Source: Clostridia bacterium (GTDB taxonomy: Bacteria; Bacillota; Clostridia; Christensenellales; Aristaeellaceae). Taken from it: a stretch of DNA of 64,000 nt. Position 1 is the first letter of the stretch. Every line of letters begins with the position of its first letter. A program made the position numbers and the translations under genes. Shown here piece by piece: positions 36,732-44,585 of this stretch. Location of the stretch: contig JAFPWU010000008.1 in NCBI GenBank assembly GCA_017412715.1, positions 43,878-107,877 of the forward strand, written 5' to 3'. Under the pieces are notes generated by a model. It ran no database searches, had not been told where the DNA came from, and saw only the letters and a list, made by a program, of their open reading frames with translations.

Positions 36732-38288
36732 TCATTCCGCCTTCAGCACAGCAAAGGATTGGGGCCCCATGGTCAGGCTGTCCGCTCCGTTCTTCACGCT
36801 GCCCAGCGCATACACGGGCTTCATTCCCTCTGCCCTCATGGCGCAGGTCAGCGTCTCCCCGGAGGGATTCACACCGATCAGCAGCTTCCCCCGGCGGTAC
36901 ACAAAGGGCTGACCCTTTTCCGTACACACCGGTTCAAAGGCCGCGTCCGCCTGCAGATCCTCCTCCCGGTGCCGCAGTGCCAGCAGCGCCCGCACGGTGT
37001 TCAGCAGCGAATCGGGCCGCTGCTCCTGTTCCGCCACGGTCGGCGCGTCCGGCGCCGGATCCACCGGCAGGTACAGGCTGTCAGCGCAGCCCGTCGAGAA
37101 GCCCAGGTTCTTCCCCGGCGCCCACTGCATCGGCGTCCGGGACCCGGTGCGGAAGTAGCCGCCCTCCTTCGTGGGCAGCTCCTGATACCGCATGCCGATT
37201 TCATCCCCGTAGTACAGGAAAGGCACGCCGGGCATCGTGAAGATGAAGGCGTAAGCCAGCTTCATTTCCCGCTCGTCCAGGTTGAACCGCGGCCGGACCG
37301 TATCGTGGTTGCAGGTGATCATTGAGATATAGCCCAGATCCTTTGTGTCCCGGTACCAGTCCAGATAGGTTTCCAGAAAACGGCAGATATCCCGGTCTCG
37401 CGCGTCCCGGCGGAAATAGCTGTTGTCCTCCCGCTCAGCGGAGGGCATCCCATAATCCCGCATCAGCGTGGAGTAGCCGTTGCCGGGATTGTTCAGATAA
37501 AAGTCCATGTCATAGCCGGCCCGAAGCGCCAGCTTCGGCTCGCTCCATTCGGCTACCATCGCTGCCTCGGGATATTCCGCATCCAGCATCTCCCGCACAT
37601 TGCGCCAGATCGCGCTGGTGGCGGATTTCCGTTCGTCGTCGTATTTGACCAGCGAGGCCGCCATATCCACCCGGAATCCGTCGCAGCCGTGATCCAGCCA
37701 GAAGCGCATCACATCCTTCATAGCCTCCCGGGTCGCGATGGCGTCCGGATGATCCGCGGGCAGCTGCCAGCTTTCCTCCGGATTCAGGAAACCGTAGTTC
37801 AGCGCCGGCTGGCACTTGAAGAAATTTAGGATGTAGGTCCCGCTTCGCTCGCTTTCCCCTCCGATATAAGGCAGATTCCGGGCGCCCTGGAAGCAGAAAT
37901 CCGTCCAGATATACCGGTTGGAATATTCGTTCTTCTCCGCCCTCTGGCTTTCCCGGAACCAGGCATGCTCCTCACTCGTGTGTCCGGGCACCAGATCCAG
38001 CAGAACCCGGATTCCCTTCCGGTGAGCCTCCCCGAAAAGACGGTACAGATCGCTGTTTGTGCCGTAACGCGGGGCCACCTTTTTGTAGTCCCGCACGTCG
38101 TATCCGGCGTCTTTGAAGGGGGAATCGAAGCAGGGGTTGATCCACAGCGCGCTGCACCCCAGCCCCCGGATATAATCCAGCTTTTCGATGATCCCGTTGA
38201 TATCCCCGATGCCGTCCCCGTTTGTATCATAGAATGACTGAGGATATATTTCATAGAATACCGCGTCTTTCAGCCATGTTGCCGCCAT
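36732..38288 (-). CDS. Alpha-glucosidase, GH13 (alpha-amylase family)
   Basis: 518 residues, no signal peptide, so cytoplasmic. Acts on alpha-glucosides or maltodextrin fragments. GH13 conserved regions: [21 protein letters not shown] at the start (20-residue core), region [14 protein letters not shown] (usual Asn-His is Gly-His here), region [12 protein letters not shown] with the nucleophile Asp, region [13 protein letters not shown] with the acid/base Glu, region [14 protein letters not shown] with the third Asp. The Gly-His variation may mark a particular GH13 subfamily; exact specificity (oligo-1,6-glucosidase-like or other) is unsettled. GGGGAGG lies before the ATG. Lies 36 nt behind the pyridoxamine-oxidase-like gene. 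Confidence 0.9.
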   Translation of the reverse strand: MAATWLKDAVFYEIYPQSFYDTNGDGIGDINGIIEKLDYIRGLGCSALWINPCFDSPFKDAGYDVRDYKKVAPRYGTNSDLYRLFGEAHRKGIRVLLDLVPGHTSEEHAWFRESQRAEKNEYSNRYIWTDFCFQGARNLPYIGGESERSGTYILNFFKCQPALNYGFLNPEESWQLPADHPDAIATREAMKDVMRFWLDHGCDGFRVDMAASLVKYDDERKSATSAIWRNVREMLDAEYPEAAMVAEWSEPKLALRAGYDMDFYLNNPGNGYSTLMRDYGMPSAEREDNSYFRRDARDRDICRFLETYLDWYRDTKDLGYISMITCNHDTVRPRFNLDEREMKLAYAFIFTMPGVPFLYYGDEIGMRYQELPTKEGGYFRTGSRTPMQWAPGKNLGFSTGCADSLYLPVDPAPDAPTVAEQEQRPDSLLNTVRALLALRHREEDLQADAAFEPVCTEKGQPFVYRRGKLLIGVNPSGETLTCAMRAEGMKPVYALGSVKNGADSLTMGPQSFAVLKAE

Positions 38289-38323
38289 ACCGTTTCATTC
38301 CTCCCCGTATGTACGCCTTTCGC

Positions 38324-38725
38324 TCAGAAGCAAAAGGTCTCCGGCGCCTCCGTAAAGGAGGAGACCGTCGCGGACGCATTTCGGAAATAAAGGACCTGTG
38401 TATTGTCGTCATCCGCGCTGTACATGGCTTTCAGGCTGGGCATTTTCTCCAGCATCGCGGCCTTGGGCTCCCGCCGGTCATCATTGACCAGCTCGCCGGC
38501 AATCCGGATCCACTTTCCGTCATGGAAGGCACAGATCTCCGCTTTCGGATTGGCCGCCAGCTGTTTGCTGACATCCTTCACCTTCCCGGTCTGGATGTAC
38601 AGCCGGTCTTCGAACACCAGCGCCGTTCCGAAGGGCCTCACCCGAGGCTGATCCCCCTCCGCCGTCGCGAGATAGTAGGTCCCTGCCTCTTCCAGAAATC
38701 TGCACGCTTTTTCCACATTTGTCAT
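38324..38725 (-). CDS. Pyridoxamine 5'-phosphate oxidase-fold protein
   Basis: 133 residues with the split-barrel flavin-binding fold: ACRFLEEAGTYYLATAEGDQ, RPFGTALVFEDRLYIQTGK, and the C-terminal LYFRNASATVSSF. Members reduce or bind flavin-linked small molecules; the ligand here is unknown. ATG 38725 is preferred since AAAGGAG is 10 nt upstream; ATG 38734 is only 1-2 nt from the site. Its own promoter is at 38786-38814, and the GH13 gene follows 36 nt after its stop, so both may be on one transcript though functionally unrelated. Confidence 0.82.
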   Translation of the reverse strand: MTNVEKACRFLEEAGTYYLATAEGDQPRVRPFGTALVFEDRLYIQTGKVKDVSKQLAANPKAEICAFHDGKWIRIAGELVNDDRREPKAAMLEKMPSLKAMYSADDDNTQVLYFRNASATVSSFTEAPETFCF

Positions 38726-38785
38726 CTGTTCCATTCTCCTTTCTGTCCGTTTCAGCTGATGCCGCAGCGGATTTCTTCTTCTTTG

Positions 38786-38814
38786 AGCATAGACGCATCG
38801 GGCCCCGCTGTCAA
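38786..38814 (-). promoter_or_regulatory. Sigma-A promoter of the PNPOx-like gene
   Basis: Minus strand TTGACA (38814-38809), a 17-nt spacer and TATGCT (38791-38786). Confidence 0.75.
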
Positions 38815-38859
38815 GGATATTCTCTCGGCGCTTCCCGCAGTATTCCGGGCACATGTAGA

Positions 38860-39122
38860 AAGCGGACGTGAACGGTGAAAACGAACTGCCCCTGTACACC
38901 TTTCTGAAATCCCAGAAGGGCTTTGCCGGATTTCAGGATCATCAATACAGGGAACTGCTGGAAAAAATGTTCTCGGCCGCCGATCCTGACTGGGCCAGCA
39001 AGCCGGACATCAAATGGAACTTCACCAAGTTTGTGATTGACCGGAAAGGCAACGTTGTGGCCCGGTTCGAGCCCACGGCCGATATCGCGGATGTGGAAGC
39101 CTGCGTGAAGACGCTGCTGTAA
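38860..39122 (+). pseudogene. Glutathione peroxidase remnant (C-terminal half)
   Basis: 84 codons from GTG 38868 encode NGENELPLYTFLKSQKG and IKWNFTKFVIDRKGNVVARF, the C-terminal half of glutathione peroxidase (with the WNFTKF motif and Trp/Asn partners). The N-terminal half with the catalytic Cys or Sec and the GGQ motif is absent: the codons just upstream read KADV after a TAG stop, and the space is taken by the promoter of the PNPOx-like gene. No ribosome site is seen. Most likely a decayed gene cut by a rearrangement. A short functional product cannot be ruled out. Confidence 0.75.
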
Positions 39123-39127
39123 AAACA

Positions 39128-39173
39128 AAACGCCTGTGCGCCGACAGGAAAAACTGCCTGCGCACAGGCGTTT
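39128..39173 (-). terminator. Terminator of the rhodanese-ABM operon
   Basis: AAACGCCTGTGCGC/GCGCACAGGCGTTT perfect 14-bp stem with an 18-nt loop, followed on the minus strand by TGTTTTTA. It lies 75 nt after the rhodanese gene and can also act on the remnant's strand. Confidence 0.75.
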
Positions 39174-39248
39174 GCGCTCTGTGGCGGAAGAAAGCGAGGG
39201 AGGGAGCAAAAGGAAACAAGGGTGAATGTTGAAGGGATGACCGCGCGT

Positions 39249-39977
39249 TTACTTCCCTGCTCCGAAGGAGAGGGTGATGGCCACATCTCCATGCCCTAAC
39301 AGTTCGGTCATTTCCTCCTGCGTCAGCTCCACGTGTCCAAGCCGGGTATAGGACCAGGAATTGCTTCCGTAGAAGATAACGATCTGATCCCCCGCGTACA
39401 GCACAATATCCCCCGGCTCCGTTTTCATCTGTGCGTCGTTGCTGACCAGCTCCTGCCCGATGGGGCCGACCTGCTCAAAGCCGCCGTACATGGACATTTC
39501 AACGGTCAGCGGCAGCAGCGCCTTCAGCGCGGCTGCGGAAGGATTATCTTCCCAGGTGACGGGGACTTCGGTTTCTCCGATCATTAAGGTCATGGCTGGT
39601 TCCTCCGTTGTGATCTCTCCCGTCCAGTTCATGATTCCGCCGAATTCATAGATGTTTGTATATCCCATATTCGCCAGCTTCTGCGAAGCTTCTCTGCTGC
39701 GCCGGCCGCTGCGGCAATAGATCAGGATGATCTGCTGCTTGTCAGGCAGCTGCTCTGGCGGTTCTGTCCCGATGCTTTCATCCAGGATTGCGCCGGGAAT
39801 ATGGCCGCTGTCATATTCGTCCTGCCGGCGCACATCCACGATGATGTGCCGGTCGTCCCTGCGCATCATTTTTTTTGCTTCTTCCTGGGAGATCCGGTGA
39901 TATTTCATCCCTTCCTCCGCACTGCAGCCGGTCAGGCCCAGCAGCGCGGCCAGCAGAACCGGTAAAACTCGTTTCAT
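39249..39977 (-). CDS. Lipoprotein with rhodanese and cyclophilin-like domains
   Basis: 242 residues. The signal peptide ends in a true lipobox, LLGLTGC at residues 12-18, so the mature protein is lipid-anchored outside. Residues ~28-120 are a rhodanese domain with the active-site loop YCRSGRRSREA (Cys near residue 89). Residues ~128-240 match the cyclophilin-like fold seen in small stand-alone proteins (MTLMIGETEVPVTWEDNPSA, MYGGFEQVGPIGQ, GDIVLYAGDQIVIFYGSNSW). The pairing suggests sulfur transfer or a redox role outside the membrane; substrate unknown. In an operon with the ABM-domain gene upstream (12 nt). Confidence 0.85.
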   Translation of the reverse strand: MKRVLPVLLAALLGLTGCSAEEGMKYHRISQEEAKKMMRRDDRHIIVDVRRQDEYDSGHIPGAILDESIGTEPPEQLPDKQQIILIYCRSGRRSREASQKLANMGYTNIYEFGGIMNWTGEITTEEPAMTLMIGETEVPVTWEDNPSAAALKALLPLTVEMSMYGGFEQVGPIGQELVSNDAQMKTEPGDIVLYAGDQIVIFYGSNSWSYTRLGHVELTQEEMTELLGHGDVAITLSFGAGK

Positions 39978-39989
39978 ATCCTGTTTTTC

Positions 39990-40310
39990 TCACTTTCTGA
40001 TGAATTGCTGATCAGTCCCTATGTCCTCGCGAACAAAACGTTCAGCTGTCATATGAAGATCATACTTTTCCCGGAGCGTGGCCAGCTGCGCCATCATGGG
40101 AGAGGCATGATGCGCGTCAATGGCAGCCTGATCCGTCCAGCTGTCAATCAGCAAAACTGTTTCCGGATCATCCAGCGGCTGAAAGTACTGGTAGCGCAGA
40201 TTGCCCGGTTCTTTCCGGATGCGTTCCGCGATGCCCGAGGCTTCCATCTCCTCCGCAAAGGATCTGGCTCTCCCGTCCGTGCCTTTGTAATACAGCGTGA
40301 CTGTGATCAT
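39990..40310 (-). CDS. Antibiotic biosynthesis monooxygenase (ABM) domain protein
   Basis: 106 residues, soluble, ferredoxin-like ABM fold: MITVTLYYKGTDGRARSF, NLRYQYFQPLDDPETVLLID, SWTDQAAIDAHHASPMMAQL. Small proteins of this type include quinol monooxygenases (YgiN) and other cofactor-free oxygenases; in an anaerobe the role may be detoxification. GGAAGGAGG lies before the ATG. It is the first gene of a two-gene operon with the rhodanese lipoprotein. Confidence 0.85.
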   Translation of the reverse strand: MITVTLYYKGTDGRARSFAEEMEASGIAERIRKEPGNLRYQYFQPLDDPETVLLIDSWTDQAAIDAHHASPMMAQLATLREKYDLHMTAERFVREDIGTDQQFIRK

Positions 40311-40368
40311 CTGACATCCTCCTTCCAGAATGAGAAAAACTTACCGCTCACATGTCCTATCCCTATTG

Positions 40369-40377
40369 ATTATACCA
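40369..40377 (-). promoter_or_regulatory. Extended -10 promoter of the ABM-rhodanese operon
   Basis: Minus strand TGGTATAAT (40377-40369), a perfect -10 with the TGN extension. No good -35 is seen 17 nt upstream. Confidence 0.6.
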
Positions 40378-40454
40378 TAGGGAAATGAAATGGGGGAATA
40401 TTTCCCTGTGAAAAAATGTGCCGCCCGTTCAATGCCTGCCTCCGGAGAAAAACC

Positions 40455-40483
40455 TTGAACTGGCGAAAAATATCCCCTATAAT
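40455..40483 (+). promoter_or_regulatory. Sigma-A promoter of the MATE gene
   Basis: TTGAAC (40455-40460), a 17-nt spacer and a perfect TATAAT (40478-40483). Confidence 0.82.
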
Positions 40484-40489
40484 CAGACA

Positions 40490-40691
40490 GGAAGGGGAGA
40501 GAAAGGGCTTAAGCGATGTCCAGGTCACCGGGATCATCCGTGACGACATGAAGCAGCAACAGGAGAAGAGGCAATTGTAAAACCCGGTTTCACCTGCAGA
40601 TGAAACCGCGCGCAGCAGGGTGTTTCAGTCTGACATTCATATTGGAAGCTGAACCTCCCGTCAGAGCTGAATGATGAAAGGCGAAGGGAAG
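40490..40691 (+). other. Long 5' leader of the MATE gene
   Basis: About 200 nt between the predicted start of transcription and the coding start. It holds a hairpin CGGTTTCA/TGAAACCG (around 40583-40607) and an 11-codon ORF (ATG near 40516, MSRSPGSSVTT) without a clear ribosome site. No known riboswitch class was recognised and no terminator is seen. Confidence 0.4.
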
Positions 40692-42047
40692 ATGTCGACA
40701 GCGGAAATCGCACGGGGACAAATGATCCGAAAGGCACTGAAGGTTGCGTGGCCGGCCATGGCGGAGAGCTTTTTCGTAACGCTGGCCGGAATGATCGATA
40801 CCATGATGGTGTCCGCCCTGGGAAGCTACGCGGTGGCGGCGGTAGGACTCACAGGGCAGCCGAAGTTTATCGGGCTGACGCTTTTCTTCGGAATCAACGT
40901 GGCCGTTTCCGCGCTGGTGGCCAGACGGAAGGGGGAGGGCCGGCAGGAAAATGCCAATGAGATTTTCTGGACGGCCTTTCTGCTGACACTGGTGCTGTGC
41001 GCGGCGGTGACGGTGATCTTTGTCCTTCTGGCCTCTCCCATGATGAGCCTGGCGGGCAGCAACGAGGATACCCACGAGGCCGCGGTGCTCTATTTCCAGA
41101 TCATTATGGGAGGCATGGTGTTCAATGTGATTACCATGGTGATCAATGCCGCCCAGCGGGGCAGCGGAAATACTACGCTGTCCATGACCACCAATCTGAC
41201 CAGCAGCATCGTAAACATCATCTTCAACTATCTGCTGATTGAGGGACACTTTGGATTCCCAGCCTGGGGAATCCGCGGCGCGGCCATCGCTACGGTTCTT
41301 GGAACGGTGGTGGCTGCCATCATGGCGCTGGGTTCCCTTTTTAACAAAAGCAGCTATGTGCGTTTCCCCCTGATCCGGAAGGAAAAAATCCGCTTTACAC
41401 GCCAGAGCGCAGGATCGATCTGGCGCCTGGCCTATAACACCTCCCTGGAGAATATTGCCATGAGGGTGGGGTTCCTGGCGACCGCGCTGGTCGCCGCCCG
41501 GCTGGGAACGGATACCTTCGCGGCTCATAACATCGGCATGAATATTCTCGGACTGGGTTTCTCCTTCGCGGACGGCATGCAGGTGGCGGCCATTGCCTTG
41601 GCGGGAGAGTCCCTCGGCGCGGGAGCAAAGGACAGGGCGAGACAGTACGGGATCATCTGCCAGCGGATCGGCTTCATCATTTCCCTGATTCTGGCCGCGC
41701 TGCTGTTCTTCGGCGGCGAATGGTTCTACGGGCTCTACTTCCAGGAACCGCATATTCTGGAAATGGGCGTCCTGATCTGCCGGTTTACCATGGTGATCGT
41801 GCTGCTCCAGATTTCCCAGATCATTTATACGGGATGCCTTCGTGCGGCGGGGGATGTGCGCTATACCCTGATCGCGGCCTTGATCAGCGTGACCCTGATC
41901 CGCACGGTGGTAACGGTCGTGGCAGTGAATGTGCTCCATCTGGGACTCAGCGGCGTGTGGATCGGAATCCTGGCGGACCAGACGACCAGATTCCTGCTGA
42001 TGGGACGGCGCTTCCGGAAGGGAGAATGGGTGAACCTGAGAATCTGA
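40692..42047 (+). CDS. MATE family efflux transporter
   Basis: About 451 residues with twelve hydrophobic segments in two halves. MATE hallmarks: AWPAMAESFFVTLAGMIDTM at the first helix, GLTGQPKFIG, NAAQRGSGNTTLSMTTNL near residue 158 and the second-half copy CLRAAGDVRYTLIAALISV near residue 386. Members export drugs or metabolites using Na+ or H+ gradients; the substrate is unknown. ATG 40692 has AAAGG 10 nt upstream; in-frame ATGs at 40671 and 40674 lack a good site. Monocistronic with its own promoter and a long leader. Confidence 0.92.
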   Translation: MSTAEIARGQMIRKALKVAWPAMAESFFVTLAGMIDTMMVSALGSYAVAAVGLTGQPKFIGLTLFFGINVAVSALVARRKGEGRQENANEIFWTAFLLTLVLCAAVTVIFVLLASPMMSLAGSNEDTHEAAVLYFQIIMGGMVFNVITMVINAAQRGSGNTTLSMTTNLTSSIVNIIFNYLLIEGHFGFPAWGIRGAAIATVLGTVVAAIMALGSLFNKSSYVRFPLIRKEKIRFTRQSAGSIWRLAYNTSLENIAMRVGFLATALVAARLGTDTFAAHNIGMNILGLGFSFADGMQVAAIALAGESLGAGAKDRARQYGIICQRIGFIISLILAALLFFGGEWFYGLYFQEPHILEMGVLICRFTMVIVLLQISQIIYTGCLRAAGDVRYTLIAALISVTLIRTVVTVVAVNVLHLGLSGVWIGILADQTTRFLLMGRRFRKGEWVNLRI

Positions 42048-42229
42048 AAGGCGTTTTATGTAAAATACGTGAAGCGTTTCTGAATATTTTGGAATACTTG
42101 TTACATTTTGATGACTTCGTGCAGGAAATCACCCTCCGCACGTCAAAGGAAAAAGGAAGAGCACGGTGTTTCCTTGTAAAGTTCGGGACGAAAGTCCTAT
42201 TTTGATGAGTTGAAGGAGGAAAAAGACGG

Positions 42230-43075
42230 ATGTTTGGCAGCGGAAAACTGAAGGAGATGGAGGCTCAGCTGACTGCTTTCAAGGGGAAGCTGGAAAGCGC
42301 CGTGAAAGAGAAGCTGGAGCTGACTGAGCAGCTGAAGAAGGCGAGCGAGAAGGCAAAGGAGCTGGAGCAGCAGCTGGCGGCCAGCCGGGCGGAAGCGGAG
42401 GAGAAGATTGCAGAGCTCAGGCGGCAGCTGGAAGAAAGCGAAGGAGAAGCGCTGAAGGAACAGGCCCGGCAGACCATCGTGGAATATGAGGGACTGAAGG
42501 AGCTCTACGTCCAGAAGAATCAGGAGATCGACAGCGTGCGGGAAAGCACGGAGGAAGGCTTTGCCAGAGAAGCGGCCACCAAGAGGCACGAACTGGAAGA
42601 GGAGATTGCCACCAACCGGGCGGACAATGAAGTCCTGGTGAGCCAAACCGTTCATACCTTTGCCGGCAGCTATCAGTACTACCTGGATCAGGTCCGCGGC
42701 CTGATGGATGCCCTGAGCCGGGCGGCGCAGGAAACGGGCGCTTCCCTGTTTGACGGGGATATGGGAAATATTAAGGAACGCTTCGGCGCGAAGATTCTGG
42801 AGCACCTGCAGGAGAATACCGACACCCTGCGGCAGGATTCCGGCGACCTTTTCCTGATCGGGAAAGAGGAGGAATGCGAGAAAGAGACGCCTGAAGAGGA
42901 AGCGTGCGAGAAAGAGACCCCTGAAGAGGACGTCTGCGGACAAGAGGCCAATGAGGCAGCGTGCCGGGCGGAGACTGAGGTGGAAGAAGCGCCCGGAGCA
43001 GGCGAAGAGGACGGGGAAGACGAGGATGATGATTCCTGGGAAGAGGACGGGGATTACGAAGAGGATGAGCCCTGA
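42230..43075 (+). CDS. Cytoplasmic coiled-coil protein with acidic tail
   Basis: 281 residues, no signal or membrane helix. Residues ~5-90 form a long heptad coiled coil (KLKEMEAQLTAFKGKLESAV, LEQQLAASRAEAEEKIAELR). A middle region (100-205) includes LVSQTVHTFAGSYQYYLDQV and GASLFDGDMGNIKERFGAKI. The last ~75 residues are highly acidic with two EECEKETPEE-like repeats and end EEDGDYEEDEP. The family is not recognised. GAAGGAGG precedes the ATG. The 180 nt upstream hold a GGAC-GAAA-GTCC tetraloop hairpin. It may be cotranscribed with the next gene (128-nt gap), another coiled-coil protein. Confidence 0.7.
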   Translation: MFGSGKLKEMEAQLTAFKGKLESAVKEKLELTEQLKKASEKAKELEQQLAASRAEAEEKIAELRRQLEESEGEALKEQARQTIVEYEGLKELYVQKNQEIDSVRESTEEGFAREAATKRHELEEEIATNRADNEVLVSQTVHTFAGSYQYYLDQVRGLMDALSRAAQETGASLFDGDMGNIKERFGAKILEHLQENTDTLRQDSGDLFLIGKEEECEKETPEEEACEKETPEEDVCGQEANEAACRAETEVEEAPGAGEEDGEDEDDDSWEEDGDYEEDEP

Positions 43076-43203
43076 CTTCTGATGGCATCGAAAAGCCTGC
43101 TGGGATGACGGATACTGCAGGAGATGGAACCGCGCCTGATCCGGAATGAAAGAACGGGTAAAAAAACTGCCGCGGAGGAAACGGAAGGGAAGGAGAGATT
43201 CGC

Positions 43204-44451
43204 TTGAAAAAATGGTTGATAGCCCTTTGCTGCGTGCTGGTCGCCGTAGTGGTGGCTTTTGTTACGGTGCAGAATAACAGCAATTCCCAGATTGACCGGC
43301 TGAATACCGACCTGGGAGACATGTCCGAGGAATACAATACCCTGAAGGAAAAGGCCGAGAAGGATGAAAAGACCATCGCCGACCTGAATCAGCAGGTGGA
43401 GGCCCTGACCGGCGAAACCGCCAGGCTCACTGCGGAGAATTCTCAGCTCAACGAAAGCCTGGAGACCCTGACCCTGCGGCTGAGCAACTCTCAGGAAAAG
43501 CTGCAGGGGGTTATGTACATTCTGACGGACGGGGCCGAAGGAAATATCGACAGCCTGGTTTCTCCCTATGTAAAGATCTACGAGGATGTGCCGCTGAACA
43601 GCGAGTATTTTGAGGCGGTGAACTATGTGACCGGACACGGGCTGATGGCCCCCCTGGGAGAAAATGTGTTCGGCGCCGCTGAAAAGGCTACGCTGGGAGA
43701 TCTGGCGAGCGGATTGTACGCCCTGCAGGGCAGAACCGGTACCGCGGAGGAGGCGCTGGCCGCGCTGCTCCTGGCTGAGCAGACGGTGACGGAAAGCCTG
43801 CCGGAGGAAGCTTCCGCAGCAGAACAGGCGGAGGAGACCGCTGAAGAGACGGAAGCAGCTGCGGAGGAGGCCGAAGAAACCGCGGAGGCTCCCTCGGAGG
43901 AAACGGAAGAAACCGCGGAAGCGCCTGCTGAAGAGGTATCAGCGGCTGAGAAAGCCGCCGAAGGCGCCGCAGAGGTTCCCGCAGAGGAAACAGCGGAAGC
44001 CGCGGAAGCGCCCGCTGAAGGGACGGAAACAGCCGCGGAAGCCGCTGAAGAAACCGCAGATGTCCCGGCGGGAGAGACTGAAGAGACCCCGGAGGCAGCT
44101 GAAGTGCCTGAAGAAACCGCAGCGGAAGCTCCCGCTGAGGAGACCGCAGAGGCTGCGGAAGCAGTGACGGAAGAAGCCGGCGAAGCGGCCGAGGAAACGG
44201 CGGAAGCACCGGCCGAGGAAGCGGAAGAATCGGCCGAGGAGCCCGCTGAAGCAGCAGCGGAAGCCGCCGAGAAGGCTCCCGAAGACAGCGCTACGATTCT
44301 GACCGGTACCCGGTTCCTTGCGCTGATAAACGTTTACTGCGCGGAAAACGGCACGGAAGTCCCGGCGTTCACCCTGGCGGGCAGCGAGGAGGATGAGATT
44401 CTCCGGGGAAGTCTGGCCGTCTATCTGCAGACGCTGGCCCAGAGCAAATAA
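43204..44451 (+). CDS. Membrane-anchored coiled-coil protein with SLH-like domain and long Ala/Glu linker
   Basis: 415 residues; TTG start with AAGGAG 9 nt upstream. An N-terminal anchor or signal (WLIALCCVLVAVVVAFVTV) is followed by a coiled coil (about 28-100), then a region like an S-layer homology unit (YFEAVNYVTGHGLMAPLGEN, then KATLGDLASGLYALQG). From about 205 to 360 it is almost only Ala, Glu, Thr and Pro in short repeats (EETAEAPAEE type). The C-terminal ~50 residues, TGTRFLALINVYCAENGTEV and EILRGSLAVYLQTLAQ, look like a second SLH-like part. Suggests a cell-envelope spacer. Only the SLH resemblance supports this. Confidence 0.7.
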   Translation: MKKWLIALCCVLVAVVVAFVTVQNNSNSQIDRLNTDLGDMSEEYNTLKEKAEKDEKTIADLNQQVEALTGETARLTAENSQLNESLETLTLRLSNSQEKLQGVMYILTDGAEGNIDSLVSPYVKIYEDVPLNSEYFEAVNYVTGHGLMAPLGENVFGAAEKATLGDLASGLYALQGRTGTAEEALAALLLAEQTVTESLPEEASAAEQAEETAEETEAAAEEAEETAEAPSEETEETAEAPAEEVSAAEKAAEGAAEVPAEETAEAAEAPAEGTETAAEAAEETADVPAGETEETPEAAEVPEETAAEAPAEETAEAAEAVTEEAGEAAEETAEAPAEEAEESAEEPAEAAAEAAEKAPEDSATILTGTRFLALINVYCAENGTEVPAFTLAGSEEDEILRGSLAVYLQTLAQSK

Positions 44452-44477
44452 GCCGGATTACCGTTCGACTGCCACCG

Positions 44478-44506
44478 ATGAGCGGGGAGAAGATCTCTCC
44501 GCTCAT
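44478..44506 (+). terminator. Terminator of the SLH-like gene
   Basis: ATGAGCGGGGAGA/TCTCTCCGCTCAT stem of 13 bp (one G-T) with a 3-nt loop, followed by TTCATTT. Confidence 0.75.
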
Positions 44507-44521
44507 TTCATTTCCCCCTGC

Positions 44522-44550
44522 TTGAAACCCGCAGACCTTTGCACTATAAT
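44522..44550 (+). promoter_or_regulatory. Sigma-A promoter of the mrfAB-TPR-lepB operon
   Basis: TTGAAA (44522-44527), a 17-nt spacer and a perfect TATAAT (44545-44550), 36 nt before mrfA. Confidence 0.85.
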
Positions 44551-44585
44551 GAAGGGCAATCGGCAGGAAAGGAAACGGACGGGAT

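Noticed and set aside
40490..40570. Short ORF in the leader of the MATE gene as a regulatory peptide
   Set aside because: No ribosome site, no codon bias of an attenuator and no following terminator.
42048..42229. Possible cyclic-di-GMP-like riboswitch before the coiled-coil gene
   Set aside because: Only GGGACGAAAGTCC resembles part of such motifs; the rest of the conserved core is missing.
43800..44290. Ala/Glu-rich stretch as a DNA tandem repeat array or CRISPR-like repeat
   Set aside because: The units are short, irregular in length and codon-based, with no constant repeat and spacer pattern.
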